Of a stretch of DNA of 64,000 nucleotides, positions 1 through 8,172 are shown in pieces (positions within the stretch are counted from its first letter, which is position 1; each line of letters begins with the position of its first letter). Source of the DNA: Caldilineaceae bacterium (GTDB lineage Bacteria; Chloroflexota; Anaerolineae; Caldilineales; Caldilineaceae); assembly GCA_020634815.1 (NCBI GenBank), contig JACKBA010000023.1:47843-111842 (forward strand). The letters run 5' to 3'. The notes under the pieces were generated by a model that saw only the letters and a program-made list of their open reading frames with translations, searched no databases and was not told where the DNA came from. Position numbers and translations under genes: made by a program.

Positions 1-1862
1 GCGCCGCCACCCTGCGTATCATCGTCACCTCACGCGCGCGGCTCCAGCTCCAGGCCGAGCGGGTCATTGAGATCGAGGGCCTGCCCTATCCCGCCGCCGA
101 TGCGGCCGCGCCGGCCGCCGACTACGCCGCAATCGAGCTCTTCACACGCCGCGCCCGGCAACAGGATGCGGCCTTTGCGCTCTCACCCACAACGATGGAA
201 CCGGTTGCGCACATCTGCCGTGCGGTGGGCGGCATGCCGCTGGCGATCGAGCTGGCCGCGGCCTGGACGCGCACGCTGACGATCGAGGGCATCCTCGACG
301 AAATCACGCGCGGCATCGACATCCTGACCGCAACCATGCACGACGTCCCGCCGCGCCATCGCAGCATGCGCGCCGTCTTTGCCGCCTCCTGGCAGATGCT
401 CACGGCGGAAGAGCAGGCCGTCTTCGCCGGTGCGGCGCTCTTTCGCGGTGGCTTCGAGACGGCGGCCGCCCGCGCCGTCGTCGATGCCACGCCGCAGCAA
501 CTCGCGCACCTGGTCGACCGGTCGCTGTTGCGCCGCACCCCCGATGGCCGCTACCGGCGCCATCCCCTGCTGCTGCAATATGCCACCGAGCAGCTTGACC
601 GCCGCCCCGCCGAGGCCGCCCACTATGCCCAACGCCATGTCGCCTATTTCGGCGGCTGGCTCCAGACGCTCACCCCGGCCATCTACGGCGACGGGCAGGC
701 CGCCGCGCTGGAGGCCGTGCGGCGCGAGCTGGACAACGTGCGCCAGGCGTGGAAGCTGGCCTGCGAGCAGGGCGCGTTTGCCTTCTTTGCCGAGGTGCTC
801 GACGCGCTGCTGCTCGTCTTCGACATGACGGCGCTGAGCTACGTCGCCCGCGAACTCTGCGAGAGCGCCCGCCGTGCGCTGGCCGCGTGCGACCCTGCCA
901 CGCCGGACGAACGCGTCGCACTGGCACGCGTCACGGCAATGGAGGGCGTCTTTGCGTTCCGCGTCGGCGATTTCGGGCGAGCGCGCGAACTAACCGAGGG
1001 AGCGCTGGCGACGCTGCGCGCCGAGTCGGCCGCGCCGTGGGTGCTGGGCCATACGCATACCTTTCTGGGCGGGGCGTACTTTGGCCTCGGCGACTTGGAG
1101 CGAGCGCTTGCCGAGTTCCAGCACGCGCTGGATGCATACACGGCCGCCGGCTCGGCCTGGGGGCGCGCCACGGCCCTGGGCAACATCGCCGAGATGTACA
1201 TGGTGTGGGGCGAAGAGCGCGAGGCATTGGACTATGCCCGGCGCGCGCAGGCCATCGCCGAGCCGGGCGGCAACCCCTATCTGCTGGCGCACAACACCTA
1301 CCGCCTGGCCGTGCTGCTGGCCAACGCCGGCGACTATGACGCCGCGCAGCGCTACCAGCGTGCCAGCCTTGCCCATGCCGAGCAACTGAACTATGCCAGC
1401 GGGGTCGGGCTGGCGACCGCCTCGCTCGGCGACCTGGCTTTTGCCACCGGCGACTTTGCCGGCGCGGCGCAGCACTTTGGGGCGGCGGTCGAGCTTCATC
1501 GCGGCGCCGGCAATTGGATGGACGAAGCGCGCTATCTCGTGCGCCAGGCCGAGGCCGAGCTGGCCCAGGATAACCTGGAGGCGTGCCGGGCGTTGCTCTA
1601 CACAGCGCTGCGCAAGGCAATCCAGGCCGACGCCGGCGCGGCACAGATGGACGCGCTGCTCCAGGTTGCCCGGCTGTGGCTGCGCCAGCAGCGCACGGCC
1701 GAGGCGGCGGCGCTTCTGCGGTATGTCGCCGGCGGTGGAGCGAGCACGACCACCGCGCGCGCCACCGCGCAGACATTGTTGGATGGTATCGACAGCAAGC
1801 TCATCCAGGAGGATACTGAACCCGAGCCGATTTCGCTCGCCGGCGTCCTGGCCAATCTCTGA
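1..1862 (+). CDS. AAA/NB-ARC-type ATPase with TPR repeats, 5'-truncated by the window edge
   Basis: The reading frame is open from base 3, so the gene starts outside the window; only the C-terminal part of about 619 residues is visible. The first residues (IIVTSRARL, then a GGMPLAIELAAAW segment) are the sensor and GLPL-like part of a STAND/NB-ARC ATPase module. The rest is helical and reads as tetratricopeptide repeats (for example residues around bases 1080-1500 with the AxxxYxxALAxA pattern). Proteins of this kind in Chloroflexota usually carry a DNA-binding or kinase/cyclase domain at the N terminus and act as signal-responsive regulators. Which N-terminal effector is present cannot be seen. 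It ends 51 bases before the next gene, on the same strand. The first in-frame ATG at 195 is not the start, because conserved ATPase motifs precede it. Confidence 0.85.
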   Translation, partial: AATLRIIVTSRARLQLQAERVIEIEGLPYPAADAAAPAADYAAIELFTRRARQQDAAFALSPTTMEPVAHICRAVGGMPLAIELAAAWTRTLTIEGILDEITRGIDILTATMHDVPPRHRSMRAVFAASWQMLTAEEQAVFAGAALFRGGFETAAARAVVDATPQQLAHLVDRSLLRRTPDGRYRRHPLLLQYATEQLDRRPAEAAHYAQRHVAYFGGWLQTLTPAIYGDGQAAALEAVRRELDNVRQAWKLACEQGAFAFFAEVLDALLLVFDMTALSYVARELCESARRALAACDPATPDERVALARVTAMEGVFAFRVGDFGRARELTEGALATLRAESAAPWVLGHTHTFLGGAYFGLGDLERALAEFQHALDAYTAAGSAWGRATALGNIAEMYMVWGEEREALDYARRAQAIAEPGGNPYLLAHNTYRLAVLLANAGDYDAAQRYQRASLAHAEQLNYASGVGLATASLGDLAFATGDFAGAAQHFGAAVELHRGAGNWMDEARYLVRQAEAELAQDNLEACRALLYTALRKAIQADAGAAQMDALLQVARLWLRQQRTAEAAALLRYVAGGGASTTTARATAQTLLDGIDSKLIQEDTEPEPISLAGVLANL

Positions 1863-1913
1863 CCGGCGGCCGGAGTGTTCTCTGTGCCGCCACAATCTGC
1901 AACGGGAGTAGAC

Positions 1914-2861
1914 ATGTCACCCACGATCACCGATATCCGCCAGGCTGCCGAGCGCATCCGCCCGCACGCGCATCGCACGCCGGTCATGACCTGCCGCAGC
2001 CTCGACCAACGTGTCGGCGCGCAGGTTTTTATGAAGTGTGAGAACTTGCAAAAGGTTGGCGCCTTCAAGTTTCGCGGCGCGTGCAACGCCGTCTTCTCGC
2101 TCAGCCCGGACGAGGCGGCGCGTGGCGTGGCGACGCACTCCTCCGGCAACCACGCCCAGGCGCTGGCCCTGGCCGCGGCCATGCGCGGCATCCCGGCCTA
2201 TATCGTCATGCCGCGCAATGCGCCGGCGGTGAAACAAGCCGCCGTGGCCGGCTACGGCGGCATCATCACCCTCTGCGAGCCGACGCTGGCCGCACGTGAA
2301 TCGACGCTGGCCGAAGTCGTGGCCGCGACGGGCGCCGAGGTCGTGCACCCCTACAACGATGTGCGCGTGATTGCGGGGCAGGGCACGGCCGCGCTCGAAC
2401 TGCTGGCGGATGTGCCCGATCTCGACGTCATCATGGCGCCGGTGGGCGGCGGCGGGCTGCTGAGCGGCACGGCCATCGCGGCCAGGGCCGTCGCGCCGCA
2501 GATTCGCGTCATCGCGGCTGAGCCGGCCGGCGCCGACGATGCCTTTCGCTCGCTGGCGGCCAGGCACATCATCCCGTCGGTGCAGCCGCAGACCATCGCC
2601 GACGGGCTGCTCACCTCGCTGGGCGATCTCACCTTTCCCATCATCCGCGACCACGTGGAGCAGATCGTCACTGTCAGCGAGCCGGCGATCGTCGCGGCCA
2701 TGAAGTTTGTGTGGGAGCGCGCCAAACTCGTGGTCGAGCCGTCGGGCGTGGTGCCGATCGCCGCGCTGTGGGAGGAAGCGATCGATCTGCGCGGGTTGCG
2801 CGTCGGCGTGATTCTGTCCGGCGGCAATGTCGGTCTGGAGCACCTGCCGTGGCAGCAGTAG
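1914..2861 (+). CDS. Threonine dehydratase / serine racemase-like PLP enzyme
   Basis: A 315-residue fold-type II pyridoxal-phosphate enzyme of the threonine ammonia-lyase/serine racemase group. The PLP lysine is K52 in GAFKFRGA, the phosphate-side loop is SSGNHAQALA, and the cofactor phosphate is bound by the glycine loop PVGGGGLLSG near residue 175. Its length suits a catalytic-domain-only, catabolic-type enzyme without the C-terminal ACT regulatory domain of biosynthetic IlvA. The likely reaction is deamination of L-threonine or L-serine to the 2-oxo acid; racemisation of serine is an alternative that sequence alone cannot exclude. The start at 1914 is preferred over the longer frame from 1875 because a GGGAG ribosome binding site sits just upstream and family members begin close to the TITDIRQAAERI segment. 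Confidence 0.88.
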   Translation: MSPTITDIRQAAERIRPHAHRTPVMTCRSLDQRVGAQVFMKCENLQKVGAFKFRGACNAVFSLSPDEAARGVATHSSGNHAQALALAAAMRGIPAYIVMPRNAPAVKQAAVAGYGGIITLCEPTLAARESTLAEVVAATGAEVVHPYNDVRVIAGQGTAALELLADVPDLDVIMAPVGGGGLLSGTAIAARAVAPQIRVIAAEPAGADDAFRSLAARHIIPSVQPQTIADGLLTSLGDLTFPIIRDHVEQIVTVSEPAIVAAMKFVWERAKLVVEPSGVVPIAALWEEAIDLRGLRVGVILSGGNVGLEHLPWQQ

Positions 2862-2889
2862 TGGTGTTTGTGGTAGGTGAGTGATTTGG

Positions 2890-3065
2890 GGCGAGGGGCG
2901 AGGGAAAATTGTCAACGGTCAACGGTCAACGGTCAATTGTCAATGGTTAATGGAAGAGGGGCGAGGGGCGAGTCGCCGCAGCCGATTGTCGGCAGCGCCC
3001 CGACACTGATTTCTTTGTGCCCCTTTGTGTGCTTTGCGGCTTTGTGGCAGAGTTTTTCAAACAGC
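2890..3065. repeat. Dispersed intergenic repeats (families B and A)
   Basis: The gap between the dehydratase and PNPOx genes starts with GAGGGGCGAGG-type units and a stutter of GTCAACGGTCAATTG-like words (family B), followed by a C-rich/T-rich stretch built from CTTTGTGCCCCTTTGTG and GCGGCTTTGTGGC words (family A). Both word sets recur in other gaps of this window. The few ORFs across them are low-complexity and are not considered genes. Confidence 0.7.
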
Positions 3066-3086
3066 TTTGCGGCGTAGGAGGGAAGC

Positions 3087-3566
3087 ATGAACTCACTGGC
3101 TAAAGTTGCGCCGGCCTTTGTGGCGATGGCGCACTCAATTGTCTGGGCGAGCGCGGCCACGGTGGACGGCCAGGGCCGGCCGCGCTCGCGCATCCTGCAC
3201 CCGCTCTGGCAGTGGGACGGCGAGCAGTTGACGGGCTGGATCGCCACGGGGCCGACGGCGACCAAGCGCGCCCACCTGGCGCACAGCCCCTACCTGTCGC
3301 TCAACTACTGGGCGCCGTCGCAGGATACCTGCCTGGCCGAATGTCGCGCCGAGTGGCGCTTCGACGACGAGACACGCACGCGCATCTGGCAGCTCTTCGC
3401 CGAAACGCCGCCGCCCGTCGGCTACGATCCGGCCATCATCCCGGCGTGGACGAGCCCCACCGCGCCGGCCTTTGCCGTGCTGCGCCTGGCGCCGTGGCGG
3501 CTGCGCGTCTTCCCAGGCACGGTTCTTTTTGGTCAGGGCGGTGAAGTGCTCACGTGGCAGGAATAG
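3087..3566 (+). CDS. Pyridoxamine 5'-phosphate oxidase-fold (FMN-binding) protein
   Basis: A 159-residue single-domain split-barrel protein of the PNPOx-like superfamily. The N-terminal segment (WASAATVDGQGRPRSRILHP) is the typical strand-turn-strand that contacts flavin phosphate, and the segment GPTATKRAHLAHSPYLSLNYW matches the second flavin-contact region (substrate-side SxKxxxL..NP in relatives). Members bind FMN or F420 and oxidise small substrates or act as general stress proteins. The precise substrate is not predictable, and true PdxH residues are not all evident. A strong AGGAGG site lies just before the ATG. The gene is followed by a GC-rich hairpin that probably ends transcription. 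Confidence 0.8.
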   Translation: MNSLAKVAPAFVAMAHSIVWASAATVDGQGRPRSRILHPLWQWDGEQLTGWIATGPTATKRAHLAHSPYLSLNYWAPSQDTCLAECRAEWRFDDETRTRIWQLFAETPPPVGYDPAIIPAWTSPTAPAFAVLRLAPWRLRVFPGTVLFGQGGEVLTWQE

Positions 3567-3571
3567 CATGA

Positions 3572-3590
3572 GGCCGGCGGTGCGCCGGCC
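3572..3590. terminator. Hairpin between convergent gene ends
   Basis: Perfect 8-bp stem (GGCCGGCG / CGCCGGCC) with a 3-base loop, six bases after the PNPOx stop codon, followed on the plus strand by a short T-rich stretch (ATTTTC). The next gene on the minus strand ends about 55 bases away, so the hairpin could serve both directions. No long T tract is present. Confidence 0.5.
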
Positions 3591-3645
3591 CCAGTCTGTC
3601 ATTTTCAGCGTATGAAGTTGTACCGGCACGCCGCGCCGGTGGTGC

Positions 3646-3780
3646 TCAGTAGCCCTGGTAATTGGGGATGCGCTTGCGGCCGACGCCACCGCCATACGAG
3701 GCAAAGTCGGCGAGCAGGGCCAGGCTGATCCACAGCCAGTCCAGGCCGGAGATGCCGTCGAACCCGACCAGAACGTACAT
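3646..3780 (-). CDS. Small conserved membrane peptide, start uncertain
   Basis: The minus-strand frame ends in GLDWLWISLALLADFASYGGG, which resembles a family of short (about 55-65 residue) membrane peptides of actinobacteria and Chloroflexota with the pattern PWxTLxYxxx..GxxGxxWLxxxxALLxDxxSYGG. The visible similarity extends upstream of the only in-frame ATG (3780) as LLGLLFVPWATL, up to about base 3817, but no ATG, GTG or TTG start codon exists there. That upstream part also overlaps the 5' end of the divergent dehydrogenase gene. Either translation begins at the internal ATG (44 residues, lacking the first membrane segment) or this is a remnant that lost its start. Role unknown. Confidence 0.45.
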   Translation of the reverse strand: MYVLVGFDGISGLDWLWISLALLADFASYGGGVGRKRIPNYQGY

Positions 3781-3819
3781 GAGCGTTGCCCAGGGGACGA
3801 AGAGGAGGCCGAGGAGTCT

Positions 3820-4776
3820 ATGAACATCGTGATCCCGGACGACTACCAGGATGCGGTACGCACGCTCGATTGCTTTGCCACGCTGGCCGGCCATGACGTG
3901 CGTATCTACACCGACACAGTCAAGGAGATCGACACGCTGGCGGCGCGCTTTGCCGAGGCCGACGCGCTGGTGCTGATCCGCGAGCGCACGCACATCACCG
4001 CCGACCTGCTCGACCGCCTGCCGCGCCTCAAGCTCATCGCCCAGACCGGGCGCGGCACCGCACACATCGACGTGGCGGCGTGCACGCGCCGCGGCGTGAC
4101 CGTCACGGCAGGCGGCGGCTCGCCCTATGCCACGGCCGAGCTGACGTGGGGCCTCGTGCTGGCGGCCATGCGCCACATCCCGCAGGAGGTCGCACGCTTG
4201 CGGGCCGGGCAGTGGCAGAGCACGCTGGGCACAGGCCTGCGCGGGCGGACGCTGGGCATCTTCGGCTACGGTTCTATTGGCTCGCTTGTCGCCGGCTATG
4301 GCCGCGCCTTCGGCATGAACGTGATCGTCTGGGGGCGGGAGGGCACGCAAGCCCGCGCCCGCGCCGACGGCTTCACCCTTGCGCCCAGCCAGGACGCGCT
4401 CTTTGCCCACGCCGACGTGCTCTCGCTGCACGTGAAGCTGACGCCGGAGACGCGCGGCATCGTCACCGCCGCCGACCTGGCGCGCATGAAAGCGTCGGCG
4501 CTGCTCGTCAACACCAGCCGCGCCGCGCTGATCGCACCGGGCGCGCTGGAGCAGGCAGTGCGCGCCGGCCGGCCGGGCGCTGCCGCCGTGGATGTCTTCG
4601 AGGCGGAGCCGGTGCTGGACGCGGCGCACCCGCTGCTGGCGTTGGAAAACGTCGTCGCCACGCCGCATCTTGGCTACGTGGAGAAGGACAGCTACGAGGC
4701 CTATTTCGGAGAGGCGTTCGAGCAGGTCGCCGCGTTTGCGTGGGGCGCGCCGGTGGGCGTGATCAATCGCGGGTAG
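3820..4776 (+). CDS. D-2-hydroxyacid dehydrogenase, NAD-binding
   Basis: A 318-residue protein of the D-isomer-specific 2-hydroxyacid dehydrogenase family (phosphoglycerate dehydrogenase type). The Rossmann dinucleotide loop is GIFGYGSIGS near residue 150. The catalytic triad is recognisable as Arg in VNTSRAAL, Glu in DVFEAEPV and His in TPHLGYVEKD. The early segment QTGRGTAHIDVAACTRRGV is the usual linker between substrate and coenzyme domains. There is no C-terminal ACT domain, so it is probably not a regulated SerA; the exact 2-oxo acid substrate is unknown. GAGGAG lies a few bases upstream of the ATG. The downstream gap contains a family A repeat. Confidence 0.87.
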   Translation: MNIVIPDDYQDAVRTLDCFATLAGHDVRIYTDTVKEIDTLAARFAEADALVLIRERTHITADLLDRLPRLKLIAQTGRGTAHIDVAACTRRGVTVTAGGGSPYATAELTWGLVLAAMRHIPQEVARLRAGQWQSTLGTGLRGRTLGIFGYGSIGSLVAGYGRAFGMNVIVWGREGTQARARADGFTLAPSQDALFAHADVLSLHVKLTPETRGIVTAADLARMKASALLVNTSRAALIAPGALEQAVRAGRPGAAAVDVFEAEPVLDAAHPLLALENVVATPHLGYVEKDSYEAYFGEAFEQVAAFAWGAPVGVINRG

Positions 4777-4799
4777 CGTCTCTGAGAAGCGGTTTGAAA

Positions 4800-4912
4800 C
4801 GCCCACCACGGAGACGCAAAGCGCACAAAGAGGCACAAAGCGGTCTACGGCGGAGTGCAATTCCAGACTTCTTTGTGCCGCCTGGTCTTCTTCGTATCTT
4901 CGCGATTTGCTT
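4800..4912. repeat. Family A dispersed repeat, inverted pair
   Basis: Words such as ACGCAAAGCGCACAAAGAGG followed about 40 bases later by the complementary sense CTTCTTTGTGCCGC and CTTCGTATCTTCGCG. Part of the same repeat family found in at least twelve places in this window. It fills most of the gap before the NACHT gene. Confidence 0.65.
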
Positions 4913-4996
4913 GTAACAGCTTGACACCTTGACCGCCCTCTCGTACGCTAGGGGAGGCAGAGCGCGAACCACAACCCCATGTCGTAGGAGGCAGCG

Positions 4997-7210
4997 ATGA
5001 CGATGCTGGATTCTGGCTATTCCGAAGCGGCGGCGAGTCTCTTTATCTGGGTGGCCGACAAGACGCTGGGCGGCGTCAAGAAGGCGTTCGGCTGGAGCTG
5101 GGACCAGGTCGCCTGGGCCAAGGCGCAGGATCGCTACGACGCCGAGATCATCCGCCAGCACGGCACCATTCGCATCTTCGGGCAGACGACGCCCAAGCCC
5201 CTGCGCGAGATCTACACCGACGTCTTCGTGCTCGATACGCCGACCGCCCACCGCCGCTTTGGCCCCGAACAGTTGGCGGTGCACCTGTGGAACGAAGAGC
5301 GCGGCCTGCCCTTCCGCCATGCCGAGCGCAAGCCGGGGATCGGCCTGCTCGACAGCGGCACGCAGTTCTTCCTCCTCGGCAAGCCCGGTGCGGGCAAGAC
5401 GACCTTCCTGAAATATCTGGCCGTGCGCGAGGCTCGCCGCGGTGCGTGGGGACGCTCTCTGGGCAAGCTCCCGATCTTTGTGCCCCTGCGCCAATACGCC
5501 GACGCCGGCAAGTCGCTCTTTGATTTCATCGTCGATCAGTTCGACGTCTGCCACTTCCCCGGCAACGCCGCGCCCTTTGTCGATGCGCTGCTGGCGTCGG
5601 GGAAGGCACTCGTGCTGTTCGATGGGTTGGACGAGGTTGCCAAGAGCGACGCCGAGGACCGCCGCGGCGCGGTGACGGCCGAGCTGATGACCTTTGCGCG
5701 CACCTACAGTCGCTGCCACATCCTCATCACCTGCCGCATTGCCGCCATCGACACCACGCTCGACGACGGCTTCACCTACCTGGAAATGGCGGACTTTGTG
5801 CCGGAGCAGGTCGATCATTTTGTGCGCGCCTGGTTCTTGGATGCCGATGCGCTCGACGTGAGCGCGCGGCTGGCCCAGGAGATGCTCGACGAACTGGCCC
5901 GCCCCGACCATGCCGGCATTCGCGACCTGGGACGCAGCCCGCTGCTGCTCACGCTGCTCTGTCTCAACTATGCCGAAACGCTGACCTTTCCCGCCCGCCG
6001 CGTCGAGATCTACGAGGAGGCGCTCGACGCGTTGCTCAAGAAGTGGGACAGCTCGCGCCAGATCCGGCGCGGCGGGCTCTACAAGACGCTCTCGCTGGGG
6101 CGCAAGCGCCAGATGTTTGCGCGCATCGCCTACGACGCCTTTGCGCGCAGCGAGATCGTCTTTCCCCAGGCCAGCCTGGAGGCGTGGCTGAAAGCCTACC
6201 TGGTGAATGTGCCCGAGCTGCCCGCCGCGGTCGACATCGACGCCGAGGCGGTCTTGCAGGAGATTGTGGCCCAGCACGGCATCTTTGCCGAGCAGGCGCG
6301 CCATCTCTTCTCCTTTGCGCACCTCACCTTCCAGGAGTATTACGCGGCCAGCTACGTTGCCGAGAGCATGAACGCCGGCGTGCTCGACACCCTCCTGGCG
6401 CACGTGACTGATGCCAAGTGGCGCGAGGTTTTCCTGCTGACGGCCAGCCTGTTGCCCGATGCCACCATGTTCCTAGAAAGAATGCTGCGGGCGGTGAACG
6501 GGATGGCGATGCAGGCTACGCGTGTGAAGGCGTTGGTGCAGGTAATTGGCGAACGTGCAGGCGAATCGCAGGCTGGCTACATCCAGCCTGCGATTCGCCT
6601 GCACTATTTTGCCCGCGCCCTCGACTTCGACCGCGACCGCGACCGCGAGGTCGACCTCGCCCGCGCCATCGCCCGCGCCCTCGACTTCGACTTCGCCCGC
6701 GCCATCGCCCACGACCTCTACTTCGCCAGCGCCCTCGACCGCGCCCGCGACATCGCCCTCGCCCGCGACCTCGCCCTCCACCTCGACCTCGCCATCGCCC
6801 GCGACCTCGCCCGCGACCTCGACTTCGCCCGCGCCCGCGCCCTCGTCAGCCTCCAAAAAGATCTGGTAGTACGCTGCCGGCAGCAGGGCCGCGTGGCATT
6901 GCATGACGCGCTCGCTGCCATTCAGGTACCCGCCGATAGCGCCGAGCCGGCTGTGTGCCAAGTGTATGCCGATGCCCTTGCCGCAACGGTGGATGCGAGC
7001 GGCGAACTGGCTGCCTACCGTCGACTGCAAGACGAAACCGAGGCCCTGGTCGAAACTGAGCGAAGCCTCCTTGCGTCCATGGACGAAAATGATTCTAGGT
7101 TGATGGAAGAGTACATGGCAGCAACCAGGTTCTTCCATGATTGTCTCCAGGTTGCCTATACGGCGGATCGGCGCGCGATCGAGGATCGTATCCTGACGCT
7201 GCCTGACTGA
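4997..7210 (+). CDS. NACHT-domain NTPase with C-terminal dipeptide-repeat region
   Basis: A 737-residue STAND-class NTPase. An N-terminal helical region (1-115) precedes the NACHT domain with Walker A GKPGAGKTT (128-136) and Walker B LVLFDGLDE (205-213), the NACHT-specific small-residue-after-D pattern. The conserved SPLLLTLLC and FAHLTFQEYYAA segments of NACHT winged-helix parts are also present. Residues about 538-617 are a run of two-residue units in which Arg/Leu/Ile/Phe alternates with Ala/Asp, encoded by a hexanucleotide-like repeat. Just before it lies a perfect 22-bp inverted repeat. Bacterial NACHT proteins are known antiphage and conflict sensors, so a defence role is plausible but inferred. 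No separate effector domain was recognised. TAGGAGG lies before the ATG, which fixes the start. Confidence 0.85.
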   Translation: MTMLDSGYSEAAASLFIWVADKTLGGVKKAFGWSWDQVAWAKAQDRYDAEIIRQHGTIRIFGQTTPKPLREIYTDVFVLDTPTAHRRFGPEQLAVHLWNEERGLPFRHAERKPGIGLLDSGTQFFLLGKPGAGKTTFLKYLAVREARRGAWGRSLGKLPIFVPLRQYADAGKSLFDFIVDQFDVCHFPGNAAPFVDALLASGKALVLFDGLDEVAKSDAEDRRGAVTAELMTFARTYSRCHILITCRIAAIDTTLDDGFTYLEMADFVPEQVDHFVRAWFLDADALDVSARLAQEMLDELARPDHAGIRDLGRSPLLLTLLCLNYAETLTFPARRVEIYEEALDALLKKWDSSRQIRRGGLYKTLSLGRKRQMFARIAYDAFARSEIVFPQASLEAWLKAYLVNVPELPAAVDIDAEAVLQEIVAQHGIFAEQARHLFSFAHLTFQEYYAASYVAESMNAGVLDTLLAHVTDAKWREVFLLTASLLPDATMFLERMLRAVNGMAMQATRVKALVQVIGERAGESQAGYIQPAIRLHYFARALDFDRDRDREVDLARAIARALDFDFARAIAHDLYFASALDRARDIALARDLALHLDLAIARDLARDLDFARARALVSLQKDLVVRCRQQGRVALHDALAAIQVPADSAEPAVCQVYADALAATVDASGELAAYRRLQDETEALVETERSLLASMDENDSRLMEEYMAATRFFHDCLQVAYTADRRAIEDRILTLPD
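6555..6604. repeat. Perfect 22-bp inverted repeat inside the NACHT gene
   Basis: Left arm 6555-6576, 6-base loop CTACAT, right arm 6583-6604; the arms are exact reverse complements. It codes for residues about 520-536, immediately upstream of the dipeptide-repeat region. As RNA it would form a very stable hairpin within the message. Confidence 0.9.
6608..6846 (+). repeat. Degenerate hexanucleotide (dipeptide-coding) repeat
   Basis: About 40 consecutive two-codon units of the form CGC/CTC/ATC/TTC followed by GCC/GAC, giving [R/L/I/F][A/D] dipeptides. Every codon ends in C, so all three plus-strand frames and two minus-strand frames stay open, which explains several shadow ORFs here. Confidence 0.88.
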
Positions 7211-7277
7211 TCCGAGTGCGGGGTCGCCAACTGTGTCTTTGCACCTGTTCCACTCTGGAGTAAAATTCACCCAATCG

Positions 7278-7294
7278 CGGCGCTAAGAGCGCCG
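7278..7294. terminator. Hairpin between NACHT and PHAX genes
   Basis: A 7-bp perfect stem (CGGCGCT / AGCGCCG) with loop AAG, 68 bases after the NACHT stop and 40 bases before the PHAX-domain start. There is no T tract, so it may be a terminator or a structured leader; the sequence does not decide. Confidence 0.3.
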
Positions 7295-7333
7295 GGTCCA
7301 GAAGTCCACCCCCCTCGCGAAAGCCGCACGCCG

Positions 7334-8158
7334 ATGAGCGAACACGAATCGCAGTCACCCGACCACGAAGCGCCACAGCCTGCACCGGATGCTTCCCCCG
7401 ACGCCACGCCGGAACCGCAACATCCGGTCGACGCCGCGCGCATCAAGGTCATGGCCACCGAGCTCAAGGAGCCCAACATCTGGCTCATCCGCTCGATTGC
7501 GGGCATGCTGGGCATGGAGGCGGTCGAGGGACTCTTCCAGCGCACGCTGGAGATCGAGGCGGCCGGCGGCATGATGACCAAGGAGGGCGATCGCCGGCGC
7601 ACCACGGGCGGCGTCTTTTTCCTGCTCGCCCGCGATCAGATGACCAGCCGCCAGCGGCGCAAGGTCTTTGGCCTGCCGCCGCGGCCGCTCAATACCAAGA
7701 AGGAACGCAAGCCGCCGCCGCCCCCCAAGCCGCCCAAGCCCAAGCCCGCCGCCATCGACCTGGCGCAGGCCGTTGCGCTCCTCAAAGCCACCCTGAGTGT
7801 CGACCCGCAAAAGCGAGGGATTGCCGTCATGAAAACGACCATCATCGGCCGGCCGAAGCAGATCAAGAAGCTGGGCGAGTGCACGCTCGTCGTCCTTGGC
7901 CAGAAGGCGCCGCCGGCCATGCCCAAGGGGCTGCCGCCCGTGCCCGACACCAGCAAGGCCACCATCGCAGTATTCATTGCCAACAAGCAGTGGGAGAAGG
8001 CCGAAGCCGCGCTCAAGGCCGACGAGAAGGACGAGATCATCGTCGAGGGCTATCCCGTCAACGACCCCAAGAACCAGTTGACCGGTATCTGGGCGCAGTC
8101 GTGCACCACCAAGGGCATCCAGCGCGCCAAGCGCGCAGCCGAGGGCGGCAGCAAGTAG
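7334..8158 (+). CDS. PHAX RNA-binding-domain protein (bacterial)
   Basis: A 274-residue protein. Residues about 37-113 match the RNA-binding domain of eukaryotic PHAX, the adaptor for snRNA export: LKEPNIWLIRSIAGMLGMEA, then LEIEAAGG, then the hallmark RRRTTGGVF, in the same order and spacing as the family (LxEp...LixxvvxxiG...a..ve..GG...G.rRRTpGGvf). Bacterial copies of this domain are known but poorly studied. The N-terminal 30 residues are acidic and Pro-rich. After a basic Pro/Lys stretch (about 119-143), the C-terminal 130 residues form an unrecognised domain. An RNA-binding role is likely; the RNA is unknown. The stop is 14 bases before the MBL-fold gene, suggesting co-transcription. 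Confidence 0.78.
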   Translation: MSEHESQSPDHEAPQPAPDASPDATPEPQHPVDAARIKVMATELKEPNIWLIRSIAGMLGMEAVEGLFQRTLEIEAAGGMMTKEGDRRRTTGGVFFLLARDQMTSRQRRKVFGLPPRPLNTKKERKPPPPPKPPKPKPAAIDLAQAVALLKATLSVDPQKRGIAVMKTTIIGRPKQIKKLGECTLVVLGQKAPPAMPKGLPPVPDTSKATIAVFIANKQWEKAEAALKADEKDEIIVEGYPVNDPKNQLTGIWAQSCTTKGIQRAKRAAEGGSK

Positions 8159-8172
8159 GGAAAATCGGAATT

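Noticed and set aside
6473..7270. Minus-strand ORF with EVEVAGEVAGDGEVE-like repeat
   Set aside because: It is the complement of the NACHT dipeptide repeat, where all codons end in C and stops cannot occur.
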